Shown: positions 1 through 4,786 of the stretch, one piece after another | Numbering within the stretch: the first letter of the stretch is position 1 | Layout: each line of letters opens with the position of its first letter | DNA from: CAXMQS01 sp964195995 | GTDB taxonomy: Bacteria > Actinomycetota > Acidimicrobiia > Spongiisociales > JAOTWH01 | Assembly: GCA_964195995.1 (NCBI GenBank) | Contig: CAXMQS010000006.1 | Location: 1 to 9,576 of the forward strand | Length of the DNA stretch: 9,576 nt | Reading direction: 5' to 3' | Translations under genes and position numbers: made by a program | The notes under the pieces: model-generated | Seen by the model: the letters and a program-made list of their open reading frames with translations, nothing else | What the model was told of the DNA's origin: nothing | Databases searched by the model: none

Positions 1-2
1 TC

Positions 3-719
3 GACGGCACCATCACCGACCCCGGGGGCCCTCCTGTCCTCCGACCCGATGAGCGGCCGCCGATTCGCTATCTCGTCCTGGGTGTCGATGCCACGGGGAC
101 CGATTGCTACTGGTGGTCTCGGGTGCCGGTGCCGGGAGCGATCGATGTGTGGGACCCGGCCAATGACCCGACGACCATCACCACCCTCATCAGCTATCCC
201 GAGTGCACCTCGGTGATTCCTGCGATCGATCCCGCGGTGCGAGCCTGGGAGGTCTATCGCTCGTGGACACTTCAGATTCCGGCGCCGGAGTTCTCACCGC
301 CGGACTTCGGCGTGACCGGGCTTGCGACCTACCTCGCCGCCGGCGCAACCGGCCTCGAGCACCAGGAGACCCTGCCGAGTGGCATCGACCTGGTGGTATC
401 GGCAGACGTGACCGCCGTCAGGGTGAACTGGGGTGACGGTTCGTCCGCCGAGCACTACTCGCTCTCAGAGACCGCCGCCTACCCCAGCGGCGTTGCCGCC
501 CACACCTACGACCTCAAGACCTGCACCAACGAGTACCGAGACACCGATCCCAACGGGCACCTGTGTCACCCGACGCTGGAGACCTACCCCATCACTGTGA
601 CCTTCACCTGGACCGCCGGCTACATCTATGACGCCGGCTGGATCGAGTTGGAGTCCGTCGACCTGTCGACGACCGTCGGCTACGACGTCGACGAGGTGGT
701 CGGCGTCCCTCAGGGATAG
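3..719 (+). CDS. Probable exported/surface protein with PKD-like motif, 5' end outside window
   Basis: The reading frame is open from the left edge, so the GTG at 123 is unlikely to be the true start; the visible part is 238 residues and ends at TAG 717-719. I do not recognise a named family. Around visible residues 141-170 there is a WGDG motif followed by HTYD, the pattern typical of PKD/Ig-like beta-sandwich domains of extracellular proteins. The fragment is rich in Pro, Thr, Asp and aromatic residues, has no membrane helix, and carries scattered cysteines (for example about residues 68, 174 and 188) that could form disulfides outside the cell. A signal peptide would lie upstream and cannot be seen. 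The gene is followed directly by the repeat array. Coding status is well supported by the long open frame and codon use; function (adhesion, surface or pilus-associated) is only inference. Confidence 0.72.
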   Translation, partial: DGTITDPGGPPVLRPDERPPIRYLVLGVDATGTDCYWWSRVPVPGAIDVWDPANDPTTITTLISYPECTSVIPAIDPAVRAWEVYRSWTLQIPAPEFSPPDFGVTGLATYLAAGATGLEHQETLPSGIDLVVSADVTAVRVNWGDGSSAEHYSLSETAAYPSGVAAHTYDLKTCTNEYRDTDPNGHLCHPTLETYPITVTFTWTAGYIYDAGWIELESVDLSTTVGYDVDEVVGVPQG

Positions 720-728
720 CAACACCCG

Positions 729-849
729 TCCTCCCCGCCGCAGGGGAGGTGGCCCGAAGGGCGGAAGGGGAACGGGACTCAGCCACCTTGCTACTTCGCG
801 AGGAAGCCCCCTCCCCGGCTTCGCCGGTACTCCCCCCTATGGGGGGAGA
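729..849 (+). repeat. Structured GC-rich repeat, copy 1 (divergent)
   Basis: About 121 bp, beginning with a short palindrome (CCTCCCC, loop, GGGGAGG) and ending with another (CTCCCCCCTATGGGGGGAGA). Inside are a GCCC-GAA-GGGC hairpin and a CCGGC-TTC-GCCGG hairpin. It is the most diverged of the four copies in the window, especially in its first 60 bases, but the hairpin positions are kept. It begins 10 bp after the stop codon of the upstream gene. No protein is encoded. Orientation is assigned by analogy with the other copies. Confidence 0.85.
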
Positions 850-891
850 TACGAAGGCCCGATCCTGAGAATCGTGGTGCGATTCACGGTT
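850..891 (+). repeat. Conserved linker between repeat copies 1 and 2
   Basis: This roughly 41-bp stretch is not random spacer. It aligns along its whole length with the linker at 9411-9449, sharing CGAA, CCCGATCCTG, ATC, GCGA and TCACGGTT blocks in the same order. The true repeating unit is therefore palindromic element plus linker, with a period of about 163-168 bp. Confidence 0.8.
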
Positions 892-1018
892 TCCTCCCCC
901 TTTTGGGGGAGGTGCCGGAGAGCCCGCAGGGCTCGTAGGCGGAGGGGGCTTCAGCAACTTGAGTGAAGCGAGGAAGCCCCCCTCCCCGGCTTCGCCGGTA
1001 CTCCCCCTATGGGGAGAG
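892..1018 (+). repeat. Structured GC-rich repeat, copy 2
   Basis: About 127 bp. The left end is the palindrome CCTCCCCCTTTTGGGGGAGG. Next come hairpin GAGCCC-GCA-GGGCTC (920-934), a long arm pairing GGAGGGGGCTTC (941-952) with GAAGCCCCCCTCC (973-985) around a CAGCAACTTGAG-type loop, and hairpin CCGGC-TTC-GCCGG (986-998). The right end is a CTCCCC/GGGGAG palindrome. GGGGGAGGTGCCGG near the left end can also pair with CCGGTACTCCCCC near the right end, closing a multi-arm fold. It has no ORF of its own; translations across it give only proline-rich low-complexity peptides. Confidence 0.9.
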
Positions 1019-1075
1019 ACGCTTCTGCTCGCGAGCCCACGCCCCCCCTGGGGAGAAAGCCTTTTCCTCGCGAGT
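1019..1075. repeat. Degenerate remnant of the repeat family
   Basis: Carries fragments resembling the repeat ends (a CCCCCCCTGGGGAGA palindrome remnant) and two copies of the 8-bp palindrome CTCGCGAG, at 1028-1035 and 1067-1074, 39 bp apart. The second lies in an inverted version of the CGCGAGGAAG core seen in copy 1. It is best read as a decayed further unit of the array; no gene is visible. Confidence 0.45.
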
Positions 1076-1098
1076 GACGCCGTCCTGGGGAGGGCGTC
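1076..1098. terminator. Hairpin downstream of VOC gene, possible terminator
   Basis: Ten-base arms GACGCCGTCC and GGAGGGCGTC pair with one mismatch around a three-base loop. The hairpin lies 34 bases downstream of the VOC gene's stop on the minus strand. No T-tract follows on either strand, so it would be a non-canonical terminator or a transcript-stabilising structure. Confidence 0.4.
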
Positions 1099-1131
1099 GG
1101 CTCTATCACAGAACTGGTTGACTCGCCGCTT

Positions 1132-1506
1132 CTAGACGTCGGTCACTGAGATGATGTTGCCTTCGGAGTCCTTGAACCACGCACCCTTGAAGCCGTCCGG
1201 CGCAGTGAACACTCCGTCCACGGTGCGAAAGTCTTCGCCAAAGTCGTAATCCTCGAAGACAACGCCGCGGTCCTTCATCTCAGCCATCGCAGAATCGAAG
1301 TCGTCGACGATGAATCCCGCAGCCGTCGCCTGGTTCGTTCCGGCGAACTGTGACGGGTAGAGCAAGAACCTGGTGCCACCGATCTCATACCAGGACTCAC
1401 CCCTTTCCGTTGACTCCACAGGCTCGAGGCCGAGCTTGTCGGCGTACCAGGCCTTGGCACGATCGAGATCGGAAGCAGGCAGAGTGGCGGCCATCTTGGC
1501 GTTCAT
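1132..1506 (-). CDS. VOC superfamily (glyoxalase/bleomycin-resistance fold) protein
   Basis: A 124-residue single-domain protein, the usual size of a one-module-pair VOC protein. The N-terminal ASDLDRAKAWYADKLGLEP (residues 11-29) is the classic first beta-alpha unit, and FKDSEGNIISV (111-121) matches the conserved C-terminal F-x-D-x-(D/E)-GN strand. The start at ATG 1504-1506 is preferred over an in-frame ATG 30 bases upstream because AAAGGGGA lies five bases before it. VOC proteins range from dioxygenases and isomerases to drug-binding proteins, so the substrate is unknown. The positions where metal-dependent members usually have His or Glu (near residue 8, and after GN at the C-terminus) hold no clear ligand, so a non-catalytic or binding role is possible. 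It lies 71 bp downstream of the purine nucleoside phosphorylase gene on the same strand but has its own promoter-like sequence. Confidence 0.87.
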   Translation of the reverse strand: MNAKMAATLPASDLDRAKAWYADKLGLEPVESTERGESWYEIGGTRFLLYPSQFAGTNQATAAGFIVDDFDSAMAEMKDRGVVFEDYDFGEDFRTVDGVFTAPDGFKGAWFKDSEGNIISVTDV

Positions 1507-1543
1507 TGAGGTCCCCTTTCGAAGGTCTACCGACACGACACTA
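1507..1543 (-). promoter_or_regulatory. Promoter -10 and ribosome binding site for the VOC gene
   Basis: On the minus strand TAGTGT (1543-1538) fits the TAnnnT -10 pattern and would give a 5' leader of about 25 bases. The leader contains the strong Shine-Dalgarno AAAGGGGA (1519-1512), which decides the start at 1506. No clear -35 box was seen. Confidence 0.5.
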
Positions 1544-1577
1544 CACGCCGCGTCCTCGATCGACGCCAGGACCGCGC

Positions 1578-2294
1578 CTAGGAAGCGTCGAGCTTCAGCG
1601 CCTCCAGCGCCACGACAACCATGTCGCCGAAGGTCTTCTCGCGCTCTTCCGAGGTGGTCTCCTCGCCGGTCTGGTAGTGGTCGCTGACCGTCACGATCGC
1701 CAGCGGCCGAGCTCCGTTCTCAGCAGCGACTGCGAACAAGCCTGAGGCCTCCATCTCGAGGCCGAGCACGCCCATCTTGACGAAGGTCTCGAACGCTTGG
1801 GGGTCGGGGCGGTAGAAGAGGTCTCCGGAGTGCAGGGTTCCGACGTGAACATTGATGCCCTTGGCGTCGGCGGCGCCGACCGCTGCCCTCACCAGGTAGA
1901 AATCGGCTGCGGCGGCGAAGTCGTAGCCGGCGTAGCGGGCTCGGTTGGTACCCGAATCAGTGCCGGCGGCGGTAGCGACGATCACATCGCGCAAACCGAC
2001 GCTCTTCGACAATCCGAGCGCAGAGCCGACGCGAACCAGACGCTTCACCCCGTACTCCGTGATCAACTCTTTGGCGTAGATGGAAGCTGAGGGGATGCCC
2101 ATTCCGGTCCCCATCACGGAAACAGGCATGCCGGAATAGGTCCCGGTGTAGCCGAGCATGTTGCGCACCGACGTGACCTCATGGGCGTCCTCGATGTACT
2201 TTTCGGCGATGAACTTGGCGCGTAGCGGATCGCCTGGAAGCAGAACAGCCTCGGCGAAGTCCCCTGGTTCCGCGTTGATATGTGCTGTCGCCAT
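1578..2294 (-). CDS. deoD: Purine-nucleoside phosphorylase, DeoD (hexameric) type
   Basis: A 238-residue protein, nearly the same length as E. coli DeoD and alignable end to end from MATxHINAE. It performs reversible phosphorolysis of purine (deoxy)ribonucleosides to free base and (deoxy)ribose-1-phosphate in cytosolic purine salvage. The active-site residues known from the E. coli enzyme are present with a constant +1 offset from including Met1: His5 (from the neighbouring subunit), phosphate-binding Gly21, Arg25, Arg44 and Arg88, Ser91, the sugar/base-pocket Glu180-Met181-Glu182, and catalytic Asp205 with Arg218. The PGDPLRAK (20-27), MGTGMGIPS (61-69) and TVSDH (202-206) blocks are intact, so the enzyme should be active. 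No other nucleoside catabolism genes are adjacent. The start at ATG 2292-2294 matches the family N-terminus. It is divergent from the PAC2 gene, with a 103-bp intergenic region. Confidence 0.97.
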   Translation of the reverse strand: MATAHINAEPGDFAEAVLLPGDPLRAKFIAEKYIEDAHEVTSVRNMLGYTGTYSGMPVSVMGTGMGIPSASIYAKELITEYGVKRLVRVGSALGLSKSVGLRDVIVATAAGTDSGTNRARYAGYDFAAAADFYLVRAAVGAADAKGINVHVGTLHSGDLFYRPDPQAFETFVKMGVLGLEMEASGLFAVAAENGARPLAIVTVSDHYQTGEETTSEEREKTFGDMVVVALEALKLDAS

Positions 2295-2320
2295 GCGTCG
2301 CCTCTAGTCGAGAGTGGGAG

Positions 2321-2326
2321 AGAGTA
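2321..2326 (-). promoter_or_regulatory. Candidate -10 box for deoD
   Basis: On the minus strand TACTCT fits TAnnnT and would start transcription about 20 bases before the deoD ATG, leaving room for the weak AGAGGCG ribosome site. There is no convincing -35 box. The call is tentative because short TAnnnT matches occur by chance. Confidence 0.35.
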
Positions 2327-2360
2327 GTCGCTGCCCAGCTTCTCCCATCGGTCATACCGG

Positions 2361-2374
2361 CCCTTTCTGAAGGG
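2361..2374. promoter_or_regulatory. Inverted repeat between divergent deoD and PAC2 promoters
   Basis: CCCTT-TCTG-AAGGG, with partial extension into flanking CCGG/ACCG, sits between the two divergent -10 boxes and just upstream of the PAC2 -10. Its position suits a repressor operator, but the arms are short and no regulator is encoded nearby. Confidence 0.3.
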
Positions 2375-2385
2375 ACCGACAGCCC

Positions 2386-2397
2386 TACCCTCTCGGA
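2386..2397 (+). promoter_or_regulatory. Leaderless promoter -10 of PAC2 gene
   Basis: TACCCT (2386-2391) is followed by exactly six bases and then ATG, so the expected transcription start coincides with the A of the start codon. There is no Shine-Dalgarno sequence before this ATG. No -35 box is recognisable. Confidence 0.55.
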
Positions 2398-3243
2398 ATG
2401 GCGATCTTCGAAATCAGCGTTGAGGTCAAGGACCTCAACGCCCCCGCACTCCTCGTGGCCTTCGACGGCTGGGTAAACGCCGGCCAGGTCGGAACAGCCA
2501 CCGCCGAGCACATCGCGGAGCCGGGCGACCCCATCGCTTCCTTCGACTCAGACGCTCTCTTCGACTACCGGGCCAACAGGCCGGGAGTCGACTTCGTCGA
2601 TGGAATCATGGAGGACATCCGCTTCCCCGAGATGACGCTCTACCGCCGCAACATCGGCCAACGCGACCTCCTCATCCTGACGGGCCCCGAGCCCAACTGG
2701 AACTGGCAGTCCTTCGCCAGGTCCGTCGCCGACCTTGCCGCCAAGCTGGGAGTCGTCGAACACGTGTCAATGGGCGGCATCCCGTCCGCGGTCCCCCACA
2801 CTCGCCCGACCCGACTGCTGGTCACCGCTTCGCGTGCCGACCTCATCTCAGAAGAGGAGCAGTTCCCCGAAGGGCTGCTGCGGGTTCCGGGTGCCGCGGT
2901 CAGCATCGTCGAGAGCTACCTGGTCGACCAGGGCATGCCGGCGGTTGGCTTCTGGGCACAGGTTCCCCACTACGTCGGCGAGACCTACCTGCCGGGAGTC
3001 GTCGCCATGGTCGAGCGGATCGCCCGCCACCTCGGAACGAGCATTCCCCTCGGCACCTTGCTCGATGACTCGGCAAAACAGCAGGAGAGGTTGTCCGAGG
3101 TGGTCGCCGCCGAGGATCAAGCCGCCGAGTACGTTCGGTCGCTCGAGAACCTCCTCGCAGCAGAAGGCGAGGTCCCTTCGGGCGAGGACATCGCCGAGGA
3201 GATCCAGCGCTTCCTCGAAGAAGCCGAGGACGAGGACCGCTGA
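2398..3243 (+). CDS. PAC2-family protein (proteasome assembly chaperone 2-like)
   Basis: A 281-residue soluble protein matching the PAC2 (formerly DUF75) family, which is widespread in actinobacteria and archaea and related to eukaryotic proteasome assembly chaperones. Recognisable blocks are AFDGWVNAG (21-29), LLILTGPEPNWNW (91-103), MGGIPSAVPHTRP (125-137) and GFWAQVPHYV (184-193), in the order expected for the phosphorylase-like Rossmann fold. The last 60 residues are predicted helical and very acidic, ending in a run of Glu and Asp, as in other actinobacterial members. The biochemical role of bacterial members is not settled; a link to proteasome assembly is by family name only and no proteasome gene is in this window. 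The start is fixed by the leaderless promoter spacing and the absence of upstream in-frame family sequence. DUF2461 follows after 34 bp. Confidence 0.92.
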   Translation: MAIFEISVEVKDLNAPALLVAFDGWVNAGQVGTATAEHIAEPGDPIASFDSDALFDYRANRPGVDFVDGIMEDIRFPEMTLYRRNIGQRDLLILTGPEPNWNWQSFARSVADLAAKLGVVEHVSMGGIPSAVPHTRPTRLLVTASRADLISEEEQFPEGLLRVPGAAVSIVESYLVDQGMPAVGFWAQVPHYVGETYLPGVVAMVERIARHLGTSIPLGTLLDDSAKQQERLSEVVAAEDQAAEYVRSLENLLAAEGEVPSGEDIAEEIQRFLEEAEDEDR

Positions 3244-3269
3244 CACCTGGCGCAGTGCCCAACTAGGTT
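3240..3269 (+). promoter_or_regulatory. Promoter of DUF2461 gene overlapping PAC2 stop codon
   Basis: CTGACA (3240-3245, close to the TTGACA -35 consensus) and TAGGTT (3264-3269) are 18 bp apart. The -35 box includes the TGA stop of the PAC2 gene. The predicted transcript starts at or within about two bases of the ATG at 3278, so it would be leaderless or nearly so. Confidence 0.6.
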
Positions 3270-3277
3270 GGCCAGAC

Positions 3278-3967
3278 ATGGCTACCTACTTCACCACCAA
3301 GACGTTCGCGTTCATCAGGGAACTCACAGAGAACAACGACCGCGACTGGTTCAAGGCCCGCAAAGACCGCTTCGACGACGAGGTGCGGGAACCCGCTCTC
3401 GACTTCATCGAAGACTTCGGCAAGGAGCTCAAGAAGGTCTCCGGGCACTTCAACGCCGACCCTCGTCCGGTCGGCGGCTCTCTGTTCCGGATACAACGAG
3501 ACACCCGATTCTCCAAGGACAAGACGCCGTACAAGACCCACGTCGGCATCCACTTTCGCCACTTCGCCACCCGCGAGGACGTCCATGCGCCCGGGTTCTA
3601 CCTCCACCTCGAGCCCGCAGGCGCCAGCTTCGCCGGGGTCGGGCTGTGGCAGCCCGAGACCAAGAATGCCTACGCCATCAGAGCAAAGGTCGACGACGAG
3701 CAAGCACGGTGGAAGCGAGCGACGCGCTCCAAGAAGTTCACCGACGCCTACGAGCTAGTTGGCGATGCCCTGGTTCGACCGCCCAAGGGCTACGACGAGG
3801 ACCACCCGCTCATCGAGGACATGAAGCGCAAGGACTACCTCGCCACCACCAAGCTCAAGCAGAGCGAGATCACTGCACCTGACTTCATGAAGTCATACGC
3901 CCAGTCGGTCCGTACCGCCGGTCCGTTCATGAAGTTCCTGTGCGAGGCAGTCGGCGTTCCCTACTAG
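3278..3967 (+). CDS. DUF2461 / TIGR02453 family protein
   Basis: A 229-residue protein of typical family length. Conserved features are the N-terminal FxxELxxNNDRDWFKARKDRF region (residues 12-32), the signature FRIQRDTRFSKDKTPYKTH (70-88), HAPGFYLHLEP (103-113) and the basic C-terminal segment with DMKRKDYLATTKL (181-193). The family occurs in many bacteria and some fungi; its function is unknown and no catalytic role should be assumed. It is probably cytoplasmic, with no signal peptide or membrane segment. The same frame is open far upstream, across the PAC2 gene, but that stretch is a shadow of PAC2; ATG 3278 matches the family N-terminus and the promoter at 3240-3269. Confidence 0.93.
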   Translation: MATYFTTKTFAFIRELTENNDRDWFKARKDRFDDEVREPALDFIEDFGKELKKVSGHFNADPRPVGGSLFRIQRDTRFSKDKTPYKTHVGIHFRHFATREDVHAPGFYLHLEPAGASFAGVGLWQPETKNAYAIRAKVDDEQARWKRATRSKKFTDAYELVGDALVRPPKGYDEDHPLIEDMKRKDYLATTKLKQSEITAPDFMKSYAQSVRTAGPFMKFLCEAVGVPY

Positions 3968-3971
3968 GAAT

Positions 3972-4001
3972 ATGACACGGCCCCCGGCTTGTGTGTAGAT
4001 T
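3972..4001 (+). promoter_or_regulatory. Promoter of six-helix membrane protein gene
   Basis: ATGACA (3972-3977) and TAGATT (3996-4001) are 18 bp apart, the same layout as the promoter at 3240-3269. The leader of about 27 bases carries Shine-Dalgarno AAAGGGGAG (4024-4032) just before ATG 4035. Confidence 0.6.
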
Positions 4002-4034
4002 CGACGCTGCTTCGACAACTCTGAAAGGGGAGTT

Positions 4035-4682
4035 ATGAGTTTCAAGAAGACGGCCGGCTGGGCCGGCCTGCTCGCAGTGGTGTTCTTCGTTCTGAGCCTC
4101 GTCCTCGCGGGTTCGACTCCGGCACCGGAGGATTCCTTAAACGAGATCGGTGAGTACCTCGCCGACGATGTTGGGATACACAAGCTGAGTGTGCTGTTTG
4201 CCGTGCTGGCAACACTCCCGTTCATCGCCTTCCTGGCAGGATTCCTCGTTCCGTTCTTCAAGAGCGACCGAGAGAACGGTGAGGCTTACAGCATCGTCAT
4301 CTTTGGCGGCGCACTGCTGCTCGGCGCGGCGGCAACCATTGCCAACACGGCGCTGGGCACGCTCCTACTCAGAGGGGGCGATGGTCTCGACGGGCCGACT
4401 GTGCGCGGGCTATGGGACCTGCAGCAGGTGGCGTATGGATCTGGTGGAATCGCCATCACGGCCTTCGCCGGCGGTATCGCCATGGCAGTATTCCGCCGCA
4501 AAGTCATGGAGGACTGGGTCGGCTGGGTAGCGACGCTGTCGGCGGCTACTGGAGCGCTCGGGCTGATAACCCTGACCAACGAGGAGAACATAGCCCTCGT
4601 CGGCTACGCCTACTTCATCGTCTTCCTGCTGTTCGTGCTTGCAGTGTCAATCGACATGGTGCGCAGCACTTCCGACGCCTAG
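4035..4682 (+). CDS. Six-transmembrane-helix membrane protein of unknown function
   Basis: A 215-residue integral membrane protein. Hydrophobic helices are visible at about residues 7-27, 51-75, 85-112, 131-153, 160-181 and 187-207, with short polar loops and a KSDRENGE segment (77-84) after helix 2. Both termini are probably cytoplasmic. The length and six-helix plan resemble uncharacterised families such as DUF4386, but I see no diagnostic motif and do not assign it. No catalytic or transport signature is apparent. It has its own promoter, a strong Shine-Dalgarno sequence and a large stem-loop just downstream, so it is probably a single-gene transcript. Confidence 0.82.
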   Translation: MSFKKTAGWAGLLAVVFFVLSLVLAGSTPAPEDSLNEIGEYLADDVGIHKLSVLFAVLATLPFIAFLAGFLVPFFKSDRENGEAYSIVIFGGALLLGAAATIANTALGTLLLRGGDGLDGPTVRGLWDLQQVAYGSGGIAITAFAGGIAMAVFRRKVMEDWVGWVATLSAATGALGLITLTNEENIALVGYAYFIVFLLFVLAVSIDMVRSTSDA

Positions 4683-4696
4683 CTCCGGTAGCTCGA

Positions 4697-4734
4697 AATC
4701 GACCGGTGTTCGCCTAAGGCTGCACCGGTCGATT
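4697..4734. terminator. Long perfect stem-loop, probable terminator
   Basis: Perfect 12-bp arms AATCGACCGGTG (4697-4708) and CACCGGTCGATT (4723-4734) enclose a 14-base loop that itself holds a GCC-TAA-GGC mini-hairpin (4712-4720). It lies 15 bp after the membrane protein stop and before the ligase promoter. No T-run follows, so it would be a T-tract-less terminator, a form reported in actinobacteria; the symmetry would also allow a protein-binding site. Confidence 0.6.
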
Positions 4735-4761
4735 CGCGCCCAGTCCGCGCCCCGCGGCGGC

Positions 4762-4781
4762 TAGCTTCGGTGTCAGGAGGT
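4762..4781 (+). promoter_or_regulatory. -10 box and ribosome binding site of acyl-CoA synthetase gene
   Basis: TAGCTT (4762-4767) fits the TAnnnT pattern, and an excellent Shine-Dalgarno AGGAGGT (4775-4781) lies five bases before ATG 4787. The predicted leader is only about 13 bases. No -35 match was found. Confidence 0.5.
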
Positions 4782-4786
4782 CGCCA

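Noticed and set aside
604..957. Minus-strand ORF with proline-rich start, similar to another at 9291-9515
   Set aside because: Both peptides begin alike only because they are translations of the same structured repeat; they are low-complexity and one runs into the antisense of a real gene.
720..1100. CRISPR array
   Set aside because: The repeats are about 125 bp with conserved linkers, not 25-40 bp repeats with unique spacers, and no cas gene is present.
1507..1536. Longer VOC protein starting at 1536
   Set aside because: The upstream ATG lies in the predicted promoter/leader and lacks a ribosome site, whereas the ATG at 1506 has a strong one and fits the fold's first strand.
2735..3277. 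N-terminal extension of the DUF2461 frame across the PAC2 gene
   Set aside because: The extension is Ser/Arg/Pro-rich shadow sequence; family similarity begins at ATG 3278, which has its own promoter.
2398..3967. Proteasome-related operon suggested by the PAC2 gene
   Set aside because: No proteasome subunit, ATPase, Pup or ligase gene is present, and DUF2461 has no known link to the proteasome.
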